From: an uncultured Bacilli bacterium
Lineage (GTDB): Bacteria; Bacillota_I; Bacilli_A; RF39; UBA660
Direction: 5' to 3'
Assembly (NCBI GenBank): GCA_910586295.1
Contig: CAJUGE010000067.1
Span: forward strand, 1-34,180
Length of the DNA: 34,180 bases
Part shown: one piece after another, positions 24,057-32,946 of the stretch
Layout of the letters: the number at the start of each line of letters is the position of its first letter
Position numbering within the stretch: the first letter of the stretch is position 1
Notes under the pieces: generated by a model
Databases searched by the model: none
What the model was told of the DNA's origin: nothing
What the model saw: only the letters and a program-made list of their open reading frames with translations
Program-made: the position numbers and the translations under genes

Positions 24057-24968
24057 TCAATCAAACAGTCTATAAGTTAAAGGTATAATATCGTCCTCAC
24101 TAACGTAAGTAGCAATAAATTCTTCTTGTTCTTTAGAAATAATAATACCTATAGTATTACCATGAAAATGTTTCTTAATATGCTTATCTACTAATTTCAT
24201 ATAAAGCTCTATCTCACCTTTATCACTTTGTCTTAATTCTCTAAACTTAAGCTCTACTACGACAAAATGATTAAACTCATAATTAAATAAAAGAATATCT
24301 ATAAAATATAACTTTCCCTTATTAATAATTTTGTATTCATTACCAACTAAAGTAAAACCATTACCAAGTTGTAAAAAGAAAGCCTGTAAATTAGATAATA
24401 TTTTTAGTTGTAGCTCTTTTTCGTTATTGATAGTCTCATATTCGTTAAGATGTATTAATATAGGATTTTTAATCTCTTTTCTAATATTCATGTCATTATT
24501 AAAATTTATTAATTCTACATTATTAGGCTTATCAATCAATCTATCATAAGAATTGTTTTTTATCTCTGTCTACAGAGCTCTAACAGATAAATTATTGCTA
24601 GCACATAAGTTAATATAGTAATTTCTCTCGTTTTCGTTTTTTATAGGTAAAATTTCACGTATATGAGACCAAGTTAATAGGTGCCACACTGTGGCACTTT
24701 TTCCAAGCGATAAAAAGAATTGTCTATATTGTTTTAGATTAGTTGTATTATACCCACTGCCATATAACTTACTAAAGTCCTTAGACCACTCTCTAATAAT
24801 CTTATCTCCATACTTAGCTCGTCTCTCCCCACCTTGCGCTTCAACTAGCAGTCTTCCTATTTCCCACTTAGTATTTAAATCTTCACTATTATCTTGAATT
24901 TTTCTAACTTGTTTATTAACTTCATTTCTTTTAATTAAATGTTCTATCTCTTTATAATAATCATTCAT
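24057..24968 (-). pseudogene. DUF1016 (YhcG-type) nuclease, split by in-frame amber
   Basis: Two halves in the same frame: 24968-24570 encodes the DUF1016 N-terminal domain (LNTKWEIGRLLVEAQGG, YNTTNLKQYRQFFL). 24539-24057 encodes the PD-(D/E)XK domain with YFIDILLFN and VVVELKF. Between them the frame reads NNLSVRAL, TAG, then TEIKNNSYDRL, so only one nonsense codon separates them. The start has AGAGGAGATG upstream. YhcG-like proteins are orphan nucleases linked to mobile DNA and restriction loci; none of those genes is next to it. TAG is used as a normal stop elsewhere here (recombinase, thioredoxin), so recoding is unlikely. The two fragments could in principle be translated separately, but 24539 has no clear ribosome site. 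Confidence 0.8.
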
Positions 24969-25085
24969 CTATGCATCATCTCCTCTTAGTTGAGAAAAAT
25001 GCAAATAAAAAAATATTCACACTTTAATTCAACACTTGTTAAATTAATTCTATAATTCACATCTATAAAAGTCAATACTAAAAAT

Positions 25086-25994
25086 TTATATCTTATCTCC
25101 TTGATAAATCCCTCTATTTTTCAATTCCTTATCAATATCATTTAAAACCACAAACTTTTTAAGTAACCACATAGGCTCGATAATCTCTTCTTTTATAGGA
25201 TCTCCAGTGATTCTCATAATTACCATCTCTTCATTTAAATATTCTAATTGCTCACATACAATATTGATATACTCTTCTTTAGTTAAAATATGAAAATGCT
25301 TGTTTTTATACATCTCTTCTAACTCTGTACCTTGACTTATATATAACATATGAATTTTAATACCTTGAACACCAAGACTATTAACATATTTAGCAGTATT
25401 AATCATCATTTCTTTAGTTTCACCAGGAAGTCCATTAATTATATGAACAACAGTAAAAATATTTCTCTCTTGCAATTTTCTAACAGAATCCTCAAAGTTT
25501 TTAACATCATGTCCTCTTTTAATTAATTTTAATGTTTCATCATAACTAGACTGAAGTCCAATCTCCACTGTTAAAAAAGTTCTCTCATTAAGTTCACTCA
25601 AGTAATCTAGTACTTCCTCACTCAAAGCATCACTCCTAGTAGCAATATCTAGCCCAACTACACTAGGAATACTTAACATTGGCTCAAATGTTTTCTTTAA
25701 AACGTCAACACTTGCATAAGTATTAGTATCTGCTTGAAAATAAGCAATATGCTTGCTTCCAGGCCACTTTTTCTCTACTTTATCTTTTACTAATTCAAAC
25801 TGCGTTAACAAGTCAAAATTTTTAAACTCATTTCCACTTCCATTCTTACAAAAAATACAACCTTTTCCATCCACTTTATTAGGACACCCAAAGCCAGCAT
25901 TTAAACTAACCTTAAAAACCTTAGAATTAAACTTCTTTCTATAAAAATAATTTAAAGTATGATATCTCTTATTATCTAAAGTATATTTAAACAT
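25086..25994 (-). CDS. yhcC: YhcC-type radical SAM protein (TIGR01212)
   Basis: 302 residues. The [4Fe-4S] motif is Cys37, Cys46 and Cys49 (GFGCPNK then GCIFCKNG), the spacing of this subfamily rather than the classic CX3CX2C. Further family motifs include AYFQADTNTYA and TVEIGLQSSYDETLKLIKRG, plus NGLPGETKEMM. It acts in the cytoplasm and cleaves S-adenosylmethionine reductively; the substrate of this conserved family is not known. AAAGGTGATATAA precedes the ATG. The minus-strand gene stands alone, 117 bases downstream of the start of the broken DUF1016 gene. Confidence 0.88.
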   Translation of the reverse strand: MFKYTLDNKRYHTLNYFYRKKFNSKVFKVSLNAGFGCPNKVDGKGCIFCKNGSGNEFKNFDLLTQFELVKDKVEKKWPGSKHIAYFQADTNTYASVDVLKKTFEPMLSIPSVVGLDIATRSDALSEEVLDYLSELNERTFLTVEIGLQSSYDETLKLIKRGHDVKNFEDSVRKLQERNIFTVVHIINGLPGETKEMMINTAKYVNSLGVQGIKIHMLYISQGTELEEMYKNKHFHILTKEEYINIVCEQLEYLNEEMVIMRITGDPIKEEIIEPMWLLKKFVVLNDIDKELKNRGIYQGDKI

Positions 25995-26153
25995 TTATAT
26001 CACCTTTAAACATTATATAGACATTTGCCACTTATATCAAGAAACAAAAATACTTAAAAATAAAAAATGTTAACAACAAAAAAGTTATAAACATTATTTT
26101 TGTATATCTTTACGTTTATCCACATACATTCTCTTTAAAAAATAAGATTAAAC

Positions 26154-26162
26154 TGATATAAT
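26154..26162 (+). promoter_or_regulatory. Extended -10 promoter
   Basis: TGATATAAT (TATAAT at 26157-26162) lies 29 bases before the ATG of the thioredoxin-like gene, followed by the ribosome site AGAGGTTGG. Confidence 0.5.
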
Positions 26163-26191
26163 TAACACATAATAGGAAAAGAGGTTGGCTA

Positions 26192-26998
26192 ATGAAAAGA
26201 ATAGTAGCATACATAACACTTATATTAATACTTATCACACTTGGAACATTAGGCTATATGAATAGACCACTTGCAAGACCAAAAGATGAAATAATAGGAG
26301 TAACTTATTATAGATATAATACAAATACAAACAACTATGATGAGTTTATGATAAATAAAAACGAAATATCATACACAGGAACAGATTATGACCTAGAATC
26401 CTGCAAAAGTTACACATACAATCCTGACACTAGTATAATAAAACTAGATTGTGGAAAAGCATTTAGAATTGGTGGAGAGACAAAAGATGGAATCATAATT
26501 GATATGGAAGAAAAACGCTCACTATTCTATTCTAAAAAAGAAAGTAGCTATAATTATGAATTTCAACATACTTTTGGTACTACTGAAAGCATGTATAAAT
26601 CATCTGGCGAAAATGCTTTAAGAGAACTAGAAATTGACAAAGACGAACTAGAAGAACTAATAAGTGAAAAAACAATTAGCTTTATATATATAAAAAATAA
26701 TTCATGTAAAACATCTTGCACAATATTCAATCACACATTCAAAAACTTTAGCGAAGATACAAATATACACTATCTAAATTTAGACAAACTTACACAAGAT
26801 GATATAGATGATTTAAATGAAAAATATGATTCATTTCCAAGTGAATTAAAAGAATTAACAAAAGATTACCCACAAGTTTTAGTTGTCAAAGACAACGAAT
26901 TACTAGATACAATAAAAATAGAGATAAATGGATTTTCTGCCTCTAAATACGAAAATTATGCTGAAAAATATGGAGAAGATAAAAATGAGAATAACTAA
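26192..26998 (+). CDS. Membrane-anchored thioredoxin-like protein with CxxxC
   Basis: 268 residues. One N-terminal membrane helix (about 4-23) is followed by an N-terminal beta-rich part. A C-terminal domain with thioredoxin-like order begins ISFIYIKNNSCKTSC, with cysteines at 172 and 176 (CKTSC). It continues IHYLNLDKL and YPQVLVVKDNEL. CxxxC is not a standard thioredoxin site, so redox activity is uncertain. The gene overlaps the phosphoketolase gene by 14 bases and likely shares its transcript, though no functional link is obvious. Confidence 0.6.
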   Translation: MKRIVAYITLILILITLGTLGYMNRPLARPKDEIIGVTYYRYNTNTNNYDEFMINKNEISYTGTDYDLESCKSYTYNPDTSIIKLDCGKAFRIGGETKDGIIIDMEEKRSLFYSKKESSYNYEFQHTFGTTESMYKSSGENALRELEIDKDELEELISEKTISFIYIKNNSCKTSCTIFNHTFKNFSEDTNIHYLNLDKLTQDDIDDLNEKYDSFPSELKELTKDYPQVLVVKDNELLDTIKIEINGFSASKYENYAEKYGEDKNENN

Positions 26999-29315
26999 TG
27001 AAGAATTAAATATAATAGACAAATATTGGAGACTTTCAAATTACCTATCAGTAGGGCAACTCTACTTATTAGATAATCCTCTTTTAAAAAGAAAACTTGA
27101 TATAAAAGATATAAAACCAAATGTAGTAGGACACTGGGGAACTGCACCAAGTCAAAACTTCATATACACACATTTAAATAGAATAATAAAAAAATACGAT
27201 TTAAATATGATGTATATATCTGGACCAGGACATGGGGGACAGTCAGTAGTATCGCACACTTACATAGAAGGCTCTTACACAAAAATATACCCAGAAATAA
27301 CAGAAGATGAAGAAGGATTAAAAAAATTATTCAAACAATTTAGTTTTCCAGGTGGAGTATCTTCACACGCTGCACCTGAGACGCCAGGAAGTATAAATGA
27401 GGGTGGAGAACTTGGTTACAGCCTAGCGCATGCTTACGGAGCAGTATTAGATAACCCAGACTTAATTGTCGCTTGTGTTATTGGAGACGGAGAAGCTGAA
27501 ACGGGACCACTAGCAACATCTTGGCATCTTAACAAAATAATAAATCCAAAAAATGATGGCATAGTACTACCTATACTAAACTTAAATGGTTACAAAATAG
27601 CAAATCCTACCATACTAAGTAGAATACCAAAAGACGAACTACTATCATTATTTAAAGGCTATGGCTACAAACCATACATAGTAGAAGGCAAAGACTCAAT
27701 GAAAATGCATAAAAAAATGGCACATACACTAGACGAAATAGTAGAATACATAAACATTATAAAAAGTCATGCTAATAGCTACCACTTTAGACCACTATAC
27801 CCAATGATAATACTAATCACACCTAAAGGATGGACTGGTCCAAAAGAAGTTGAAGGTACGTATAAAAGTCACCAAGTCCCAATAATAGTAAATAAAGAAA
27901 ACTCTGCGAACGTAAGTGCATTAGAAAAATGGTTAAAAAGTTATAAACCAACAGAACTATTTAACAAAGATGGAAGTATAAAAAGTAGCATAAAATCATT
28001 AGCGCCAGCATTAGAAAAAACAATGGGATTAAACCCAGTAACCAACGGAGGCTTACTACTAAAAGAACTAATAACACCAGACATTTTGAAATATGGTGTA
28101 AAAGTAACAAAACGAGGTAAAACGGAAGCAGAAGATATGCGTGAACTTGGTAATTACATAAGAGACTTAATCTCACTTAATGAAGAAAACAAAAACTATA
28201 GAATATTTGGACCTGATGAAGCATTATCAAATAGACTTAACCATGTATTCGAAGCTACAAACAAAAAATGGGGAACAAAAATAATAGGAAAAGATGAATT
28301 GTTAAATAAAGATGGAAGAGTAATAGACGGAATACTATCGGAACATGCTTGCGAAGGAATGCTAGAAGGTTACTTATTAACAGGAAGACACGGATTTTTA
28401 CATAGTTACGAAGCATTCATAAGAATAATAGACTCAATGGCTAGTCAACATGCAAAATGGCTAAAAGTAACCAAAGAACTACCTTGGAGAGAACCAATAA
28501 GCTCACTTAACTTTGTACTAGCAAGCCATGTATGGCAACAAGACCACAACGGCTATACACATCAAGATCCGGGCTTTATAAACCATCTACTAACAAAAAA
28601 ATCTGACACAGTAAGAATATATTTACCGTTTGATGCTAATACACTTATATCTACTTTCGACCATATAACAAAAACAAAAAACTATATAAATGTAGTAGTC
28701 GCGTCAAAACATAAAAGACCACAATGGCTATCAATGGAAGAAGCAATCAAACACTGTGAAAAAGGGTTAGACATATTAACCTGGGCATGTACATACGAAG
28801 GAAAAAATCCAGACATAGTATTAGCTTGTGCAGGAGATACTCCAACAGTAGAAGTTCTTGCTACAGTCTCTATACTAAAAGAACAAGCACCTACGCTTAA
28901 AATAAGAGTAGTAAACGTAGTAGACTTAATGAAACTAGAATCTAATGAAAAACATCCTCATGGATTAACAGACAAAGAATATGATAAAATATTTACAAAA
29001 GATAAACCTATAGTATTTGCATTCCACGGGTATCCTAATGTAATACATGAATTAACCTATAACCGAGCAAATAGAAACTTACATGTAAGAGGATACATAG
29101 AAGAAGGAACAATAACTACACCATTTGATATGAGAGTCCAAAACAAAATTGATAGATATCATTTAATTTTAGATGTAATAAACTATGTTCCAAAACTAAA
29201 AAATGCAAGTAAATTAAAAGAGTACTGTGAAACTATGCTAGAAAAACATCACACATATATTAGAGAATATGGAAAAGAGTTAAAAGAAGTATCTAGTTGG
29301 AAATGGAAAGATTAA
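26985..29315 (+). CDS. xfp: Xylulose-5-phosphate/fructose-6-phosphate phosphoketolase
   Basis: 776 residues from the ATG at 26985, chosen because TGGAGAAG lies upstream; this is the family's usual size. Family motifs include NVVGHWGTAPSQNFIYTHLN near 40, SGPGHGGQS near 80 and FSFPGGVSSHAAPETPGSIN near 125. The thiamine-diphosphate motif is GDGEAETGP at 167-175. Later come SHEAFI-like HSYEAFIRI and WQQDHNGYTHQDPGF. It splits xylulose-5-P, and often fructose-6-P, with phosphate into acetyl phosphate plus glyceraldehyde-3-P or erythrose-4-P, central to heterofermentation. It is cytoplasmic. It overlaps the upstream thioredoxin-like gene. Confidence 0.95.
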   Translation: MRITNEELNIIDKYWRLSNYLSVGQLYLLDNPLLKRKLDIKDIKPNVVGHWGTAPSQNFIYTHLNRIIKKYDLNMMYISGPGHGGQSVVSHTYIEGSYTKIYPEITEDEEGLKKLFKQFSFPGGVSSHAAPETPGSINEGGELGYSLAHAYGAVLDNPDLIVACVIGDGEAETGPLATSWHLNKIINPKNDGIVLPILNLNGYKIANPTILSRIPKDELLSLFKGYGYKPYIVEGKDSMKMHKKMAHTLDEIVEYINIIKSHANSYHFRPLYPMIILITPKGWTGPKEVEGTYKSHQVPIIVNKENSANVSALEKWLKSYKPTELFNKDGSIKSSIKSLAPALEKTMGLNPVTNGGLLLKELITPDILKYGVKVTKRGKTEAEDMRELGNYIRDLISLNEENKNYRIFGPDEALSNRLNHVFEATNKKWGTKIIGKDELLNKDGRVIDGILSEHACEGMLEGYLLTGRHGFLHSYEAFIRIIDSMASQHAKWLKVTKELPWREPISSLNFVLASHVWQQDHNGYTHQDPGFINHLLTKKSDTVRIYLPFDANTLISTFDHITKTKNYINVVVASKHKRPQWLSMEEAIKHCEKGLDILTWACTYEGKNPDIVLACAGDTPTVEVLATVSILKEQAPTLKIRVVNVVDLMKLESNEKHPHGLTDKEYDKIFTKDKPIVFAFHGYPNVIHELTYNRANRNLHVRGYIEEGTITTPFDMRVQNKIDRYHLILDVINYVPKLKNASKLKEYCETMLEKHHTYIREYGKELKEVSSWKWKD

Positions 29316-29350
29316 AAAATAAGAATAGTATTTAATTTATCACTTTCTAA

Positions 29351-29379
29351 TTGACATTTAAACTTCATTTGTGTATAAT
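29351..29379 (+). promoter_or_regulatory. Perfect consensus sigma-A promoter for fic
   Basis: TTGACA (29351-29356), 17-base spacer, TATAAT (29374-29379). This is the best promoter in the window and lies just before the ribosome site AAGGAGG. Confidence 0.8.
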
Positions 29380-29403
29380 ATGGCACAAATAAGGAGGAAG
29401 AAT

Positions 29404-30249
29404 ATGCCAATTGAAAATGGAATGAATGATTCAAGTGTTAACTTATTTTCATTAGAAGATTATATAAAAAGAATTAAACTTCTACCATCTGTTTTAGAAC
29501 ATTTAGACGAAACAAGTCTAGACTTCGATAAATATATGAAAATGCTTTCACAATTTGATTACGATTTTATTTCAAACTTTTTTTACAATTCACTATATAT
29601 AGAATTAGAATCGAATCAAGCAATAGAAAATCATAGCTTTGATATCTCTTTCATAGATGATGAATCTTTACTTTTTGACACATTATCTATAAATAATAAA
29701 AGAATACATGCTTTACATAATTTCGCACTTAAAAGAGAAATAGAAGATGGTAAATTTACTGAAAGCGACTCTTATCGTCAAAAAGAAGTTAATGTAAGTA
29801 GATACAACCACACTGAAGGCAAAGAAGAAATATTCTGGCGTGGAGTGCAAGCAAAAGATGTCCCAAAGTTTATGAATGACTTTATAAAAATATATCGTTC
29901 TAGTGGAGTCTCTCTATTATATAGTAATCCATTCTTATTTAGTTCATTAATACATTTGCTTTTTGTTAGAATACATCCTTATTTAGATGGAAATGGCAGA
30001 ACTGCTAGAATTATTCATAATATCAAATTCACTGAGATGGTAAACAAACTATATGGAACCAGATTAAAACTAAGTCCATTAAATCTATCTAAAAGTTTAT
30101 TAATTAATAGGCAAATTTATGTTAATAAATTAAATAATATTTATTTTGATTTAAAACATGACAGCAATGAAGACGTAAACAAATGGTTTAACTTCATGTT
30201 AGATATGGCTGACGAACAAATTTACTATGCTACAAATCATTTAGAATAA
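29404..30249 (+). CDS. Fic-domain protein (AMPylase-like)
   Basis: 281 residues from the ATG behind AAGGAGGAAG. The core motif HPYLDGNGRTAR is at 191-202, with catalytic His191. It follows the family rule HPFxxGNGRxxR with Phe replaced by Tyr. A segment NSLYIELESNQ in the N-terminal third looks like a degenerate (S/T)xxxE(G/N) inhibitory helix, suggesting a class II, self-inhibited enzyme. Fic proteins transfer AMP or related groups to hydroxyls of target proteins. Target and role here are unknown. It is monocistronic, with its own promoter and an intergenic terminator before herA. Confidence 0.85.
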   Translation: MPIENGMNDSSVNLFSLEDYIKRIKLLPSVLEHLDETSLDFDKYMKMLSQFDYDFISNFFYNSLYIELESNQAIENHSFDISFIDDESLLFDTLSINNKRIHALHNFALKREIEDGKFTESDSYRQKEVNVSRYNHTEGKEEIFWRGVQAKDVPKFMNDFIKIYRSSGVSLLYSNPFLFSSLIHLLFVRIHPYLDGNGRTARIIHNIKFTEMVNKLYGTRLKLSPLNLSKSLLINRQIYVNKLNNIYFDLKHDSNEDVNKWFNFMLDMADEQIYYATNHLE

Positions 30250-30369
30250 AGAGTAGAATTTCCTCAACCAATATCTAATCCAATCGAGCCTGATTCTATG
30301 CGATTATCTCGTATAAAAAAAATACATTAATTATAGTAAAAAGAATATAATTGTTGCTTCACAAATTTA

Positions 30370-30400
30370 AAGCATTTAATTGAAAAATGCTTTTTTTTAT
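30370..30400 (+). terminator. Rho-independent terminator
   Basis: AAGCATTT (30370-30377) pairs with AAATGCTT (30385-30392), followed by a long T-run. It separates fic from herA. Confidence 0.7.
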
Positions 30401-30401
30401 G

Positions 30402-30421
30402 CTATTCTATTTATAGAATAG
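30402..30421. promoter_or_regulatory. Perfect palindrome upstream of herA
   Basis: CTATTCTAT and ATAGAATAG form a 9-bp inverted repeat around TT, 22 bases before the herA start. It is a candidate operator, and the AT-rich arms could also provide a -10 element. Confidence 0.45.
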
Positions 30422-30442
30422 AAAGAGCTAAAGGTGATTTAA

Positions 30443-32341
30443 ATGTTTGGGAGATTATTATACATAAGTGACAACGTAGCATACATAGAAAATAAAGGAA
30501 CTGACGAAACAAAAGGAGACTTGCTTAATTTGCACTTAATTTTTGAACATGGAGACCAACATATACTTGGTGAAATCGTAGAAATAAGAGAAGAAAGAAT
30601 AGAAGTTAGATTCTTAGGTGAATTTGTTAATGGAAAGTATTATAATGGTATTTTAAGAAAAGCAAGTTTAAATAGTACCATAAGAGTAATAAATAGAAAT
30701 GAGCTTTTAGAATTAGTTGGTGTGGAATCAAAAGATACTTTTGTTTTAGGAAAAAGTGCAATCTATAAAGACTTTAATGTATGTCCAAGCATAAACGATT
30801 TATTCGCAAGTCACCTTTGCATATATGGCAATAGTGGTTCTGGAAAATCTTGTGGAGTATCAAGAGTAGTACAAAATATCTTAAGTAACAAAAATGCACT
30901 GGCATACAACGCTAATTTAATATTTTTTGACTCATTTGGAGAATACAAAAATGCATTCAAAAGTATAAACGCTATACATCCATACTATAATTACAAGTTC
31001 ATAACATCGAGACTAAAAGACCAAGATGATGTAATGATAAATATACCACTTAATTTATTAAAAGTTGACGATTTTGGAATACTACTTCAAGCTGACAAAC
31101 ACTCTCAACTAACAATAATTGAACGTGCAATTAAATATGCAAAAATATTCTCACTAGACACACCAGAAGCAAACAAATATAAAAACAACATTATAGCAAA
31201 AGCATTAATAACAATACTATATAGCCAATCCACAGCAAGTCAAAAGAAAGATGATATCTTCTCTATAATAGATACTTGTCATACTCATGAATTTGATTTT
31301 GATTCTGAAATACCAGGAATTGGTTATACTAGAAGCTTCACAGAATGCTTTGCAATAGATTCAAAAGGACGCTTTGGAGAAGAAGTTTTAATTACTGAAT
31401 ACATATTAAAATTCGTAGACGAAGAAGTAGAAGAATTAAAAGAAATGCCAGATTCTGTATTCTCTCTAACACAATTAGCCAAAGCTCTAGAATTTACACT
31501 TATTAGTGAAGGATTTAATCAAAACAAAAATATGCACGACGATGCTCAACTATTGAAAGTTAGACTAAATTCACTTATTCGTGGAGAAGCTGGAAGATTC
31601 TTTACAGCAGAAAAATTCGTTACTCCAGCAGAGTTTATGACTAGTCTTGTAAGTAAGCAAGACAAAAAATCTCAAATAATAAATATAAATCTTGAAGGAT
31701 TAGATGATACATTAGCAAAATCACTAGTTAAAGTTTATAGTAGAATAGTATTCGACTTTGCAAAATCAAACGCTAATCGTGCAACAGTACCATTCCATCT
31801 ATTCTTAGAAGAAGCACATAGATATGTACAAAACGATAATGATATCTTCTTGCTTGGTTACAATATATTTGATCGTATAGCAAAAGAAGGACGTAAATAT
31901 GGAGTAATACTAGATATTATAAGCCAAAGACCAGTAGAAATATCAGATACAGTAGTATCACAGTGTTCAAACTTCTTAATATTTAAAATGACTCACCCTA
32001 AAGACATTAAATATATTGAAGAAATGTTACCTAATATATCTGCAGATGTTATAGAGAAAATGAAAATTTTGCAACCTGGAACATGTGTTGCATTTGGAAC
32101 AGCATTTAAAATTCCTATGATATGTAAGCTAGAAATGCCTAATCCTAGACCTTTCTCTGCAAGTTGTAATGTTTCGTCATACTGGGGTTCTAATATAGAT
32201 ATTAAAAATGATTTAAATGGTTCTCAAAGTCAAGCATCACCTACCAATATAGAACCTAACATGCAAGTTTCTCAAGGAATAAATAATAACTATTCTAATC
32301 CAGCACAACCAATAAATCCAGATAATCAAGGAATGCAATGA
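30443..32341 (+). CDS. HerA-type FtsK/HerA ATPase
   Basis: 632 residues. An N-terminal HAS-barrel-like beta region (about 1-110) is followed by Walker A GNSGSGKS at 129-136. Later comes Walker B, HLFLEEAHRYV, near 452-462, and the arginine-containing ISQRPVEISDTVVSQCSNF. The C-terminal tail (from about 590) is rich in N, Q, S and P. HerA proteins are hexameric DNA translocases that usually pair with NurA nuclease or defence effectors such as SIR2. No nuclease is beside it here. The next gene overlaps its stop by 4 bases (ATGA) and encodes a small acidic protein. AAAGGTGAT is the ribosome site. Confidence 0.85.
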   Translation: MFGRLLYISDNVAYIENKGTDETKGDLLNLHLIFEHGDQHILGEIVEIREERIEVRFLGEFVNGKYYNGILRKASLNSTIRVINRNELLELVGVESKDTFVLGKSAIYKDFNVCPSINDLFASHLCIYGNSGSGKSCGVSRVVQNILSNKNALAYNANLIFFDSFGEYKNAFKSINAIHPYYNYKFITSRLKDQDDVMINIPLNLLKVDDFGILLQADKHSQLTIIERAIKYAKIFSLDTPEANKYKNNIIAKALITILYSQSTASQKKDDIFSIIDTCHTHEFDFDSEIPGIGYTRSFTECFAIDSKGRFGEEVLITEYILKFVDEEVEELKEMPDSVFSLTQLAKALEFTLISEGFNQNKNMHDDAQLLKVRLNSLIRGEAGRFFTAEKFVTPAEFMTSLVSKQDKKSQIININLEGLDDTLAKSLVKVYSRIVFDFAKSNANRATVPFHLFLEEAHRYVQNDNDIFLLGYNIFDRIAKEGRKYGVILDIISQRPVEISDTVVSQCSNFLIFKMTHPKDIKYIEEMLPNISADVIEKMKILQPGTCVAFGTAFKIPMICKLEMPNPRPFSASCNVSSYWGSNIDIKNDLNGSQSQASPTNIEPNMQVSQGINNNYSNPAQPINPDNQGMQ

Positions 32342-32613
32342 TAATAAATGGAAAAGAATATAACGTAGATAATTTAGTTGAGAATATAAATATTGATTCA
32401 AATATACCATTAAAAAGAAAAAATGGATTAGTTCTTAGAAACTCACAACTAGAAATATTAAAAAGATATCACATAGATTATGAACAATTCAACACTTTAA
32501 ATGCATTAATAAATGAGATAGAAGAAATACTTATAGATGAAGACCAAGAAGAACTAGAAATATTATCTATGGAATTACAAGAAATGAATTATTACAACTA
32601 TACTAACAAATGA
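32338..32613 (+). CDS. Small acidic protein coupled to HerA, 91 aa
   Basis: Begins MIINGKEYNVDNLV. The middle, GLVLRNSQLEILKRYHIDYE, and a Glu-rich C-terminus (EEILIDEDQEELEIL) are predicted helical. There is no membrane segment. ATGA overlap with the HerA stop implies translational coupling and probably a physical or regulatory link. No family is recognised. It is not NurA and has no nuclease motif. Confidence 0.6.
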   Translation: MIINGKEYNVDNLVENINIDSNIPLKRKNGLVLRNSQLEILKRYHIDYEQFNTLNALINEIEEILIDEDQEELEILSMELQEMNYYNYTNK

Positions 32614-32637
32614 TAACTTAAAACTTTGATAAGAAAA

Positions 32638-32706
32638 ATCTCGTCTCTTTATAGAACAGGAATTTACTATTACACTTACGAGATAATTAATAAAGATAAT
32701 TAATAA
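32638..32706. repeat. Inverted repeat and 13-bp tandem repeat after herA operon
   Basis: ATCTCGT (32638-32644) pairs with ACGAGAT (32678-32684), followed by two tandem copies of AGATAATTAATAA (32681-32706). It may be the 3' structure of the herA transcript. The loop is long and there is no T-run. Confidence 0.4.
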
Positions 32707-32720
32707 ACGTATTTTTGCGA

Positions 32721-32749
32721 TTGAATAAATAAAAACTATATGATAAAAT
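32721..32749 (+). promoter_or_regulatory. Sigma-A promoter of a predicted small RNA
   Basis: TTGAAT (32721-32726), 17-base spacer, TAAAAT (32744-32749) with the extended TG motif before it. Predicted start of transcription is near 32756. No coding region of useful size follows before the terminator at 32834. Confidence 0.65.
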
Positions 32750-32755
32750 GTATAC

Positions 32756-32863
32756 ACATGAAGGAAACTTCATAAAATAAAAAAGGAACACTTAAAATTG
32801 TCATGTTGAGTGTACCGTTGAAAATTGTATAATGCCTAGCTGTTGTTAAGTTAGGCGTTTTTC
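32756..32863 (+). ncRNA. Predicted ~108-nt RNA, candidate type I antitoxin
   Basis: The interval lies between a good sigma-A promoter and a strong terminator hairpin. It starts with the hairpin ATGAAG-GAAA-CTTCAT (a GNRA tetraloop). It contains GAGTGTACCG (32808-32817), whose complement lies in the upstream leader of the facing small-peptide gene. It ends three bases before the stop of that minus-strand ORF, giving convergent, potentially overlapping transcripts as in TxpA/RatA-like loci. A second promoter-like pair (TTGAGT, 16 bases, TATAAT at 32828-32833) lies inside it. RNA existence is predicted, not shown. Confidence 0.5.
32834..32863 (+). terminator. Rho-independent terminator of the small RNA
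   Basis: GCCTAGCT (32834-32841) pairs with AGTTAGGC (32849-32856) with one G-T pair, followed by GTTTTTC. On the minus strand the same hairpin lacks a T-run, so it terminates rightward transcription only. Confidence 0.75.
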
Positions 32864-32865
32864 TT

Positions 32866-32946
32866 TTATATTATCTTGAAAATAATAGCAAGCAGAAAAA
32901 ATACAATAAGTACTAATGCAAAGATTAAAAAGTCCTTTTTGCTCAT
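32866..32946 (-). CDS. 26-aa hydrophobic peptide, candidate type I toxin
   Basis: The ATG at 32946 is preceded by the near-perfect ribosome site GGGAGGTGAT. The peptide starts MSKKDFLIFALVLIVF and ends FKII. A short charged N-terminus is followed by one membrane helix with a final lysine, the layout of membrane-active type I toxins. A promoter (TTGTTT, 17 bases, extended TACAAT) predicts a ~57-base leader. A convergent predicted RNA ends just beyond its stop. It could instead be a small regulatory membrane peptide, since such ORFs are common. The strong ribosome site and the inverted repeat argue that it is real. Confidence 0.6.
   Translation of the reverse strand: MSKKDFLIFALVLIVFFLLAIIFKII

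Noticed and set aside
24540..24600. TAG in the DUF1016 gene as a recoded amino acid
   Set aside because: TAG ends other intact genes here (serine recombinase, thioredoxin) and no stop-recoding element is visible, so a nonsense mutation is simpler.
26116..26124. TTATCCACA, a perfect DnaA box
   Set aside because: A single copy without clustered boxes, an AT-rich unwinding element or dnaA/dnaN neighbours; not enough for an origin.
26928..26984. Longer phosphoketolase start
   Set aside because: No ribosome site and deep overlap with the upstream gene; the ATG at 26985 fits family length and has TGGAGAAG.
29371..29403. Earlier Fic start codons
   Set aside because: They fall inside the consensus promoter and ribosome site; the ATG at 29404 is correctly spaced.
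32828..32863. TTGAGT-16-TATAAT as the main small-RNA promoter
   Set aside because: Its transcript would begin inside the terminator hairpin and be only about 25 bases; the promoter at 32721-32749 is a better candidate.
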